Source: Geomonas silvestris (GTDB taxonomy: Bacteria; Desulfobacterota; Desulfuromonadia; Geobacterales; Geobacteraceae). From it: a DNA stretch of 40,603 nucleotides. The stretch is from contig NZ_BLXX01000009.1 of assembly GCF_014193515.1 (NCBI RefSeq), forward strand, positions 174,332 through 214,934. The letters are read 5' to 3'. The notes beneath the pieces are model-generated. The model searched no databases and was not told the DNA's origin. It worked only from the letters and a program-made list of their open reading frames with translations. The stretch's first letter is position 1; each line of letters begins with the position of its first letter. Both the position numbers and the translations under genes were made by a program. Below, in pieces: positions 16,045 through 23,355 of this stretch.

Positions 16045-17757
16045 TTAGCCGAGGATCTGCTTCAGGTCCCCTTCGGCGGTGCCGATCGGGGCGATGTTGA
16101 AGTTCTCCACCAGGAAGTTCAGGACGTTCGGGGTGATGAAGGCCGGGAGGCTGGGTCCCAGCTTGATGTTCTTGATACCCAGGTGCAAGAGGGTCAAGAG
16201 GATCGCGACCGCCTTCTGCTCGTACCAGGAGAGGATCATGGAGAGCGGCAGGTCGTTTACGCCGCAGTTGAAGGCACCGGCGAGGGCCACGGCGATCTGG
16301 ATCGCGGAGTAGGCGTCGTTGCACTGACCGACGTCCAGAAGGCGCGGGATGCCGCCGATGTCGCCGAAGTCGAGCTTGTTGAAGCGGTACTTGCCGCAGG
16401 CCAGGGTCAGGATCACGCAGTCGGCCGGGACATTCTCGGCGAACTCGGTGTAGTAGTTACGGCCGCTCTTCGCGCCGTCGCAACCGCCGATCAGGAAGAA
16501 GTGACGGATGGCGCCGGATTTCACCGCGTCGATGACCTGCGGAGCCACGCCGAGCACCGCGTTGTGCCCGAAGCCGGTGAGGATCTCTTTGCCCGGGTTC
16601 TCTGCGAAGCCCGGCAGAGAGAGCGCCTTGTCGATGACCGGGGAGAAGTCCCAGCCGTCGATGTTTTTCACGTCGGGCCACTGCACGAGGCCCCAGGTGA
16701 ACAGGCGGTCCTTGTAGCTTTCGGCCGGACGCTGGATGCAGTTGGTGTTGAAGATGATGGCGCCGGGGAAGTTGACGAACTCTTTCGCCTGGTCCTGCCA
16801 TGCACCGCCGAAGTTGCCCGCCAGGTGGGCGTACTTCTTGAGGACCGGGTAGCCGTGAGCCGGAAGCATCTCGCCGTGGGTGTAGATGTTGATCCCTTTC
16901 CCTTCGGTCTGCTTCAGGAGCTCTTCGAGCATGCGCAGGTCGTGGCCGGAGACCAGGATCGCCTTGCCGGCCTTGGTGCCGAGCTGGACCGGGGTCGGAA
17001 CCGGATGGCCGAAGCTGTCGGTGTTGGCCTTGTCCAAAAGCTGCATGGTGACCAGGTTGATGCGGCCGCACTCCATGGCGAGGTTGACGAAATCCATGAG
17101 GCCCAGGCTCTTGTCCAGGGTGGCGGAGAGCGCCTTGTGGGTGAAGGCGTAGATCTCCTCGTTCTCAAGGCCGATCACCAGCGCGTGGTGGGCGTAGGCT
17201 GCGTAGCCTTTCATGCCGTAGATCAGGATCTCCTGGACCGATTTGACGTCCGGGTCGATGGAGGGATCCTTCACGCCGTGCTGAGCGCCCAGGGCGGCCA
17301 GTTCGGCGGTGCTCGCCGCGGCAAACGGTTTTGCAGCTTCGGGAACTTCACCGGCAAAGGCGCCGCCGTTGGCCTGCTCGAAGAGGGCCTGGGCCTGGGT
17401 GCGCTTCTCGGCACCCTTGCGGACCAGCTTGGCGATCTCTTCGGCGCTGAAGTCGACGTTGGTCACCGTGGTGAAGAGGCCGTCCAGCATGAAACGGTCG
17501 ATGTCGGTGTTCTTGGCGCCCTTGGCGCGTGCCTTGTCGGCCCAGAAGGCGATCCCTTTCATGGTGTAGACCAGAAGGTCCTGCAGGGCGGCCACGTCCG
17601 GCTGCTTGCCGCAAACGCCTACTTTCGAGCAGCCACCGTTGGCTGCCTGCTCACACTGGTAGCAAAACATGTTTTCCATCGTTACCTCCTTGGCGGTAGT
17701 GTTAGGGGTGGTAGTTCCTTTGGCTAAACCAAGCCAGTTCATGATCTTGTTCTTCAT
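16045..17757 (-). CDS. hcp: Hybrid cluster protein / hydroxylamine reductase
   Basis: A 570-residue hybrid cluster protein carrying an iron-sulfur cluster and the Fe-S-O hybrid cluster. Family members reduce nitric oxide or hydroxylamine under nitrosative stress. The N-terminal cysteines C32-x2-C35-x7-C43-x5-C49 match the class I type found in strict anaerobes. Later Cys-containing stretches such as FLIGGCDGAKSGRNYY and LTLACGKYRFNKLDFGDIGG are typical hybrid-cluster ligands. Two starts are plausible: ATG 17757 (CAGGAG upstream) gives 570 residues, and ATG 17679 (perfect AAGGAGGTAACG upstream) gives 544 residues beginning MENMFCYQC, the usual family N-terminus. It is a single-gene unit ending at a bidirectional terminator. 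No HcpR or NsrR gene is adjacent. Confidence 0.93.
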   Translation of the reverse strand: MKNKIMNWLGLAKGTTTPNTTAKEVTMENMFCYQCEQAANGGCSKVGVCGKQPDVAALQDLLVYTMKGIAFWADKARAKGAKNTDIDRFMLDGLFTTVTNVDFSAEEIAKLVRKGAEKRTQAQALFEQANGGAFAGEVPEAAKPFAAASTAELAALGAQHGVKDPSIDPDVKSVQEILIYGMKGYAAYAHHALVIGLENEEIYAFTHKALSATLDKSLGLMDFVNLAMECGRINLVTMQLLDKANTDSFGHPVPTPVQLGTKAGKAILVSGHDLRMLEELLKQTEGKGINIYTHGEMLPAHGYPVLKKYAHLAGNFGGAWQDQAKEFVNFPGAIIFNTNCIQRPAESYKDRLFTWGLVQWPDVKNIDGWDFSPVIDKALSLPGFAENPGKEILTGFGHNAVLGVAPQVIDAVKSGAIRHFFLIGGCDGAKSGRNYYTEFAENVPADCVILTLACGKYRFNKLDFGDIGGIPRLLDVGQCNDAYSAIQIAVALAGAFNCGVNDLPLSMILSWYEQKAVAILLTLLHLGIKNIKLGPSLPAFITPNVLNFLVENFNIAPIGTAEGDLKQILG

Positions 17758-17858
17758 TCAGGTCTCCTGTATCCCGGGTGGTCCGGAGTGTGGTAATCTC
17801 TCTCGGGTCTTGCTCCGGCAGCACCATGATGGGAGTCGGTGGCCGTTTTGTTGAAGAC

Positions 17859-17902
17859 ACCATAGCGGCATCCGATCCCCGCGGCCTTGACCTATGTCAT
17901 AA
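17859..17902 (-). promoter_or_regulatory. Candidate Crp/HcpR-type site and -10 box for hcp
   Basis: TTGACCTATGTCATAA at 17887-17902 is an imperfect palindrome (TTGAC-N4-GTCAT), resembling sites of Crp/Fnr-family nitrosative-stress regulators of the HcpR type. On the hcp strand a TATGGT -10 box lies at 17864-17859, so the palindrome would centre near -42 relative to a start around 17852, the class II activator position. The remainder of the 334-base hcp/TAXI divergent region shows no other clear feature. Confidence 0.4.
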
Positions 17903-18091
17903 AAATGCAGTTCTGTGTTTTAGGCTCTTTTTGGTCGGAAAGGGGGTCCCGGCCTTGACGGAGAAGTTGTAGGTGGCCGATATCATGTGGTAAAAGTAAA
18001 ACGGGAGCCGCCGGGTTGCCCGGTTCTCCCTGTTTGTGGCTCTAGATGTTTTCTTGGCGGTGTAAGCGCTGTTGCGGTGAGAGAGGTTTTT

Positions 18092-19459
18092 ATGGAAGAG
18101 AAAAAGCAGTTTCGTAACTTCGCGGCGGTGCGCCCGGTGGCGCGCTTTGTCGGGGTCTCGGTGCGGGACTTGATGGTGACGGTGGGCCCTTTGCTGCTCC
18201 TTACCCTGGCGGCGATCTGGGCGGCCTACTGGCTGTTGCGCCCCGCGCCGCCCAATACGATCACCATAACCAGCGGCCCCGAGGGGAGCAACTTCCTGAC
18301 CACGGCACAGAAATACCAGAAGATCCTGGCCAAAAACGGGGTGAAGCTGAAGATCCTCACCTCCGGCGGGTCGCTGGACAACCTGCGGCGCTTGAGCGAT
18401 CCCAAGTTCAAGGTGGATGTGGGGTTCGTGCAGGGGGGCGTTACCCAGGGGGTGAACATCGACGGGCTGGTTTCCCTGGGGAGCGTCTTCCACGTGCCGA
18501 TGCTGGTGTACTACCGGACTGACGCGCCGGTTCAGCTCCTCTCCGGGTTTGCCGGCAAGCGGATCGCCATCGGGCTTCCGGGGAGCGGCACCCGGGTGCT
18601 GGCGCTCACCGTGTTGAAGGCGAACGGGATCGAACCGGGGGGCACGACCCAGCTCGTGGACCTGGGTGGCGAGGCGGCCTCCCAGGCGCTCATCGACGGT
18701 ACGGTGGATGCCGCCTTCCTGATGGGGGACTCGGCCACCCCGGCGGTAATGCGCAAGCTGCTCTGGACCCCGGGGATCCGGCTGCTCAACTTCCCGCAGG
18801 CCCCGGGGTTTGCCCGGCGTTTCCAGTACCTGGAGAAGCTCGATCTTCCGATGGGGGTGTTCGACTTCGGCAAGAACATGCCCCCCGAAGACATCCACCT
18901 GATGGGGCCGACGGCCGAGCTGGTGGCGCGGGGCAACCTGCACCCGGCCCTTTCCGACCTGCTCGTCGAGGCGGCGCGCGAGGTGCACGGCAAGGCGACC
19001 TTGATGCAGAAGGCGGGGGAATTCCCGGCGCCGCTCGAGCACGAGTTCCCGATCAGTGCGGACGCCAAGCGCTACTACAATTCCGGCAAGAGTTTCCTGT
19101 ACCGGATGCTCCCCTTCTGGCTCGCCACCCTGGCGGATCGCCTCATCGTGGTGGTGATCCCTATCGTGGTGGTGCTGATCCCGGGGCTTAAGCTGGTGCC
19201 GGCGATCTACAGCTGGCGTGTCAGGTCGCGCATCTACCGCTGGTACGGCAACCTGATCGCGCTGGAGCGCAGCATCCTGGCCAACCCCTCGGTCGAGGAG
19301 CGCGCGGCGCTGCTCAAGCGGCTGGACGACATCGAGGCCGAGGTCAACAAGATGAAGATGCCGCTGGCGTATGCGGAGCAGTTCTACGTGCTGCGCGACC
19401 ACATCAAGTTCGTGGGGGACCGCTATAGGGAGGGGCTGCGTGGGGGGGCCGCGGGGTGA
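18092..19459 (+). CDS. Membrane-anchored TAXI-family solute-binding protein
   Basis: A 455-residue protein whose centre (about 53-340) is a TAXI-type TRAP solute receptor (TITSGPEGSNFLTTAQKYQKIL; later GLPGSGTRVLALTVLKANG). Instead of a cleavable signal it has an N-terminal membrane segment (about 27-49) and a second hydrophobic segment (about 347-373), followed by an 80-residue charged, coiled-coil-prone tail. This puts the binding domain in the periplasm and the tail in the cytoplasm. No TRAP permease gene is nearby, so a role as receptor or tethered binding protein is as likely as transport. ATG 18092 follows GAGAGG at five bases; the frame is open from 17987. It is divergent from hcp. Confidence 0.82.
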   Translation: MEEKKQFRNFAAVRPVARFVGVSVRDLMVTVGPLLLLTLAAIWAAYWLLRPAPPNTITITSGPEGSNFLTTAQKYQKILAKNGVKLKILTSGGSLDNLRRLSDPKFKVDVGFVQGGVTQGVNIDGLVSLGSVFHVPMLVYYRTDAPVQLLSGFAGKRIAIGLPGSGTRVLALTVLKANGIEPGGTTQLVDLGGEAASQALIDGTVDAAFLMGDSATPAVMRKLLWTPGIRLLNFPQAPGFARRFQYLEKLDLPMGVFDFGKNMPPEDIHLMGPTAELVARGNLHPALSDLLVEAAREVHGKATLMQKAGEFPAPLEHEFPISADAKRYYNSGKSFLYRMLPFWLATLADRLIVVVIPIVVVLIPGLKLVPAIYSWRVRSRIYRWYGNLIALERSILANPSVEERAALLKRLDDIEAEVNKMKMPLAYAEQFYVLRDHIKFVGDRYREGLRGGAAG

Positions 19460-19477
19460 AACCCGGGCGAGGCGGCG

Positions 19478-19750
19478 CTAGTTGTTGACGCCGCCCACCA
19501 TGGCGCGGTAGATGTCCGGCCGGAGGTAGAATTGCAGGCTGGACGAGGTGGCGGTTTCAAAGGAGATCGCCTGCTCGCCGCCGATGGACTGGTTCAGGCT
19601 GAACAGCGGGCGCAGGTTGAGGCCAAGACGCGTGACATCGGCCTCGAACTCCGGCCCGTAGACCGTGGCGTACTCCGACAGGCGGTCCCAGGTGGCCAGC
19701 ATTTCGACAGGTATGGCGACTCCATCTGCTACACGTATCAGATCCGACAT
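19478..19750 (-). CDS. Hypothetical protein, 90 aa
   Basis: A 90-residue soluble protein of no family I recognise. The ATG at 19750 follows AAGGAG with a suitable gap; an in-frame ATG nine codons upstream lacks support. The sequence begins MSDLIRVADGVAIPVEMLA and has a helical middle (TWDRLSEYATVYGPEFEADV). There are no Cys motifs or membrane segments. It converges with the TAXI gene and is separated from the downstream-facing MFS gene by a repeat element. Confidence 0.55.
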   Translation of the reverse strand: MSDLIRVADGVAIPVEMLATWDRLSEYATVYGPEFEADVTRLGLNLRPLFSLNQSIGGEQAISFETATSSSLQFYLRPDIYRAMVGGVNN

Positions 19751-19811
19751 GATGCACTCCTTGCGTTGCAACCTCATGGAGCTTGTATCGGTGGCCGGCA
19801 GGAAAACTTGA

Positions 19812-20029
19812 GCAGGGATGGCTGGGATGAAAACTAAAACTAACAGGGATAAATGGGATTAAAGGGATTAATAATCGAACAGGGATGAAGGGGATAAAAT
19901 CATGAAAAGGTAAAACCCTCACAAGCCTAAGACTTTAGTATCACCAGCTTGTAAGGGGATGGCTGTGATCCCGTTTATCCCAGTCAGCCCTGTTTATTTT
20001 GGGGTTAGTTTTTGTCCCTGGTATCCCTG
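19812..20029. repeat. Inverted-repeat AT-rich element between genes
   Basis: Both ends carry related words in opposite orientation: the left end has AAAACTAAAACTAACAGGGA followed by TAAATGGGAT, and the reverse complement of the right end has AAAACTAACCCC, AACAGGG and GGGATAAACGGGAT. The GGGATNAA word is iterated inside. It is A+T-rich against a G+C-rich background and ends directly at the stop codon of the MFS gene. It looks like a small non-autonomous repeat element; no coding capacity. Confidence 0.6.
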
Positions 20030-21259
20030 CTAGCTGCGCAGTGCCTCGAGGGCTGCTACCGCCTCGGCGCCTGACTCGCTTTCACAGATCCTGACGAGCC
20101 TTCTCACACAGCACAACGCCAGCACGAGGACCGCGACGATCAGGCAGATCACGCCGTGCCAGCCGAACTCGCTCCAGAACAACCCGCCCGCCGTCCCGGA
20201 AACGCTGGAACCCAGGTAGTAACTGAAGAGGTACAGGGAAGCCGCCTGGGCACGCGCCGTACGAGCCCGGCTCCCCACCCACGCCGAGGCGATGGTGTGG
20301 GCCCCGAAAAACCCGCAGGTCAGAAATCCTATCCCCACCACGATGGTGGCCACGTCCCCCGAAAGGGTGATCAAGGCCCCCAGCACCATGCTGGCGATCG
20401 ACAGGCAGATCATCCGCTCCCGCCCGAACAGCTCGACCTGACGCCCGATCATCGACGAGCTGAAGGACCCCAAAAGGTAGACCAGGAAGATCCAGCTCAC
20501 CGCCGAGTGCCCCAGCGAGAAGGGGGGCGCCAGGAGCCGGAAGGTGATGTAGTTGTACAGCGTCACGAACCCGCCCATGACGAGGAAGGAGATCCCGTAC
20601 AGGTAGCGCAGCCCGGGATCCTTGAGCTGCTTGTACAGCGAGCTGAACAGGTAGCGTACCTGGAAACCGCGCCGCGTGAAGTTGGCAGAGGGGGGGAGCG
20701 ACCAGGCGAAGAAGACGCTGAGCAAAAGGCAGCCGACCCCGATGACCCCGAGCGCCACGCGCCAGCTGGACCACTCGGTCATGGTGGCGGTGAAGATGCG
20801 CCCGGTCATGCCGCCGATGGCGTTGCCGCTTATGTAGAGGCCGATGGCTGAACTCAGGGAGGCCGGGGCGATCTCCTCGCTCAGGTAGGCCATGGCGATC
20901 GCCGGGAGCCCGGCAAGCGCGATCCCCTGCAGGAGCCGCAGCAGCAAAAGCGGCAGGAAACTGTGGGTGAACGAGGTGAAAAGCGCCAGGAGCGAGGTGG
21001 TAACGAGCGAGGCCACCATGACCTGCTTGCGCCCGAAGGTCTCGGAGATGGTCCCGGCAAAGAGCATGGCCACCGCCAGGCTGCAGGTGGTCATCGACAA
21101 GGGCAGGCTCCCCAGCGCCGCCGGCAGCCCGAACTCCTTGGAGAAGACCGGCAGCAGGGGCTGCACGTCGTACAGGGTGATGAAGGTGACGAACCCGGCC
21201 ATGAAGAAGGCGAGGTTGATCTGACGGTATCGTTTGGTGCCGCTGGTAACGGAGCCCAT
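20030..21259 (-). CDS. YnfM-like MFS transporter
   Basis: A 409-residue, 12-helix major facilitator transporter. The N-terminal part (NLAFFMAGFVTFITLYDVQPLLPVF) and the pattern SETFGRKQVM after helix 2, followed by LPAIAMAYLSEE, resemble E. coli YnfM and related predicted efflux proteins. A short soluble loop (about 195-215) separates the two six-helix halves. The start has AAGGACCT immediately upstream. It is divergent from a LysR-family regulator, the arrangement of E. coli ynfL-ynfM, and that regulator probably controls it. The substrate is unknown. Confidence 0.88.
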   Translation of the reverse strand: MGSVTSGTKRYRQINLAFFMAGFVTFITLYDVQPLLPVFSKEFGLPAALGSLPLSMTTCSLAVAMLFAGTISETFGRKQVMVASLVTTSLLALFTSFTHSFLPLLLLRLLQGIALAGLPAIAMAYLSEEIAPASLSSAIGLYISGNAIGGMTGRIFTATMTEWSSWRVALGVIGVGCLLLSVFFAWSLPPSANFTRRGFQVRYLFSSLYKQLKDPGLRYLYGISFLVMGGFVTLYNYITFRLLAPPFSLGHSAVSWIFLVYLLGSFSSSMIGRQVELFGRERMICLSIASMVLGALITLSGDVATIVVGIGFLTCGFFGAHTIASAWVGSRARTARAQAASLYLFSYYLGSSVSGTAGGLFWSEFGWHGVICLIVAVLVLALCCVRRLVRICESESGAEAVAALEALRS

Positions 21260-21338
21260 AGGTCCTTCTTTTACGGGTGAATAGCTTCGGTCAGGGTGAC
21301 TATAGCTCTTGCGGAAGGATAAGAAAAATATATAATAA

Positions 21339-21353
21339 TTATTGTTTCGATAA
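21339..21353. promoter_or_regulatory. LysR-type operator (T-N11-A)
   Basis: TTATTGTTTCGATAA is a perfect TTAT-N7-ATAA palindrome in the AT-rich 128-base gap between the divergent MFS and LysR genes. It fits the T-N11-A rule for LysR-type regulators and lies 34 bases from the regulator start codon, consistent with autoregulation plus control of the transporter. Confidence 0.55.
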
Positions 21354-21387
21354 GTAATTACTATGGTTTGACAGGATGAGGTGCGCG

Positions 21388-22266
21388 ATGGACGTCCGGC
21401 AGCTCAGGTACTTTCTGGAAGTGGCCCAGGTGCGGAACTTCACCAAGGCGGCGGAAGCGCTGCACATAGCGCAGCCGGCGGTCAGCATGGCCATCAGGAA
21501 GCTGGAGGAGGAGCTCGACCTGACCCTCTTCAACCGGCAGGACAAGAAGGTCTCGCTCACCGCGGAAGGGGAGATCTTCCTCCCCCACGCGCAGCGCATC
21601 CTGGACGACCTGAAGGCGGCCGAGCAGGAGATGGGGGAGTTGCGCGGGCTCACCAAGGGGGAGGTGCGCATCGGCATCCCTCCCATGATCAGCGCCTACT
21701 TCTTTCCCGACATCATCAGGGATTTCCAGCGCCGCTACCCGGAGCTCTCCCTGTCGGTGCTGGGGGAGGGGGCGGGCCGGATCCAGAAGCTGATCGGCCA
21801 AGGGGAGTTGGACATGGGGGTGGTGGCCGGGGAGAGCTTCCCGGAGAACCTGGAGGTGCGCCGCTTTCTGCGCGAGGAGATCGTGGTCTGCGTGCCGCTG
21901 GATCACCCGTTCGCGCGGCGCGGTTCGGTGACGCTGGCCGAGTTCATCCGGGAGCCGCTGGTCTTTTACAAGGAGGGGTACTACATCAGGGAGTTCTTCC
22001 TGGACGTCTTGAAGGGGACGGGTGCCGCGCCGAGTATCGTCTTCGAAACGAACCTCTTTTCCCTGGTGAAGTCGCTGGTGCGTAACGGCACCGGCATCTC
22101 CATCTTCCTGCGCATGGTGGTCAGCGCGGACCAGGACCTGGCAGCGGTCTCCTTCGACCCGCCGCTGCACCTCGACCTCTTGATCGCCTGGAAGAAGCAG
22201 GTCTACCTCTCCCGCGCCAACCGCGCTTTCGCCGACTTCTTGCTCAAGCAGATCGAGGAACGCTAG
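21388..22266 (+). CDS. LysR-family transcriptional regulator
   Basis: A 292-residue LysR-type regulator. The N-terminal winged helix-turn-helix (about 1-60) has the typical DVRQLRYFLEVAQVRNFTKA and HIAQPAVSMAIRKLEEEL; a linker helix and a LysR substrate-binding domain (about 90-290) follow. Starting at ATG 21388 puts the conserved DVRQLRYF at the N-terminus and gives GAGG at six bases; another ATG four codons upstream is in frame. It is of the CynR/YnfL-like kind by general layout, and divergent from the YnfM-like transporter, which is its likely target. The effector is unknown. Confidence 0.9.
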   Translation: MDVRQLRYFLEVAQVRNFTKAAEALHIAQPAVSMAIRKLEEELDLTLFNRQDKKVSLTAEGEIFLPHAQRILDDLKAAEQEMGELRGLTKGEVRIGIPPMISAYFFPDIIRDFQRRYPELSLSVLGEGAGRIQKLIGQGELDMGVVAGESFPENLEVRRFLREEIVVCVPLDHPFARRGSVTLAEFIREPLVFYKEGYYIREFFLDVLKGTGAAPSIVFETNLFSLVKSLVRNGTGISIFLRMVVSADQDLAAVSFDPPLHLDLLIAWKKQVYLSRANRAFADFLLKQIEER

Positions 22267-22275
22267 AAGTAACCG

Positions 22276-22363
22276 GGGGACCGGCTCCGCCAGGTGCCTG
22301 TCCCCTTAAGGTCTTTGGTTCGGTCTTTCCCCTGTGTCCTCGCCTTTCCCTCTGTGTCCTCGG
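22276..22363. repeat. REP-like palindrome plus short direct repeats
   Basis: GGGGAC...GTCCCC (22276-22305) is an imperfect 30-base palindrome of the kind dispersed in many deltaproteobacterial genomes. It is followed by two copies of CTGTGTCCTCG (22332-22342 and 22352-22362). It lies between the convergent LysR and CheB-type genes and could also act as a weak terminator. Confidence 0.5.
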
Positions 22364-22379
22364 TGGTCAGGCTTTGCCC

Positions 22380-22949
22380 CTAGCGCCGCCCCAGAAGCTC
22401 CACCAGTTTCGCCGCGATCCCCAGCGGGGGGAGGACGTAATCCACCGCGCCGGTCTCAAGCGCCGCCTTCGGCATGCCGTAGATCACCGAGGACTTCTGG
22501 TCCTGGGCGATGGTGGTCGCGCCGATATCCTTCATGTGCTTAAGCCCCAGGGCGCCGTCGCGCCCCATCCCGGTCAGGATGACCCCGATCAGCTGTCCCG
22601 CCGATTGCCGGGTGAAGGAGAACATGGTGACGTCCACCGAGGGCTGCACGTAGTTCACCCGCGGACCGGTGTAGAGCGCGAAGCGGTGGTTTCCCTCAAC
22701 CTTGAGATGGTAGCCGCCTGGGGCCAGGTAGATATGCCCGGCTTTCATGAACTCGGCGTCGCGCGCGAGTTCCGCTGGCATCGAGGCGCTCGCCGCGATC
22801 CCCTGCGCGATCCTGAAGTCCATCTCCGGGGTGATGTGCAAGACCACGAGGAATGCCGCGTCGAGCGGGGGGAGCTCGCTGAAAAGCGTCTTGAGCGTCA
22901 TGGGGCCGCCGGTGGAAACTCCTATAACCACGATATTTTTGGCTTTCAT
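22380..22949 (-). CDS. Receiver-less CheB-type methylesterase
   Basis: A 189-residue protein consisting only of a CheB methylesterase/deamidase domain. The catalytic triad is visible: Ser12 in GVSTGGP, His38 in VVLHITPE and Asp in LTGMGRDGA. Full CheB proteins carry an N-terminal receiver that restrains this domain; here it is absent, and the gene just upstream (22958-23335) encodes a free receiver that could replace it in trans. The start follows the receiver stop by eight bases. It is the last gene of the chemosensory operon. Likely substrates are glutamyl methyl esters on the operon MCP or others. Whether it is constitutively active or controlled by the separate receiver is unknown. Confidence 0.88.
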   Translation of the reverse strand: MKAKNIVVIGVSTGGPMTLKTLFSELPPLDAAFLVVLHITPEMDFRIAQGIAASASMPAELARDAEFMKAGHIYLAPGGYHLKVEGNHRFALYTGPRVNYVQPSVDVTMFSFTRQSAGQLIGVILTGMGRDGALGLKHMKDIGATTIAQDQKSSVIYGMPKAALETGAVDYVLPPLGIAAKLVELLGRR

Positions 22950-22957
22950 AGGCACGC

Positions 22958-23335
<378 letters not shown>

Positions 23336-23355
23336 GTCGGTTCCCTCGTGGTTCA

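Noticed and set aside
16024..17727. 567-residue plus-strand frame opposite hcp
   Set aside because: Antisense shadow; the minus strand encodes all hybrid-cluster cysteine motifs.
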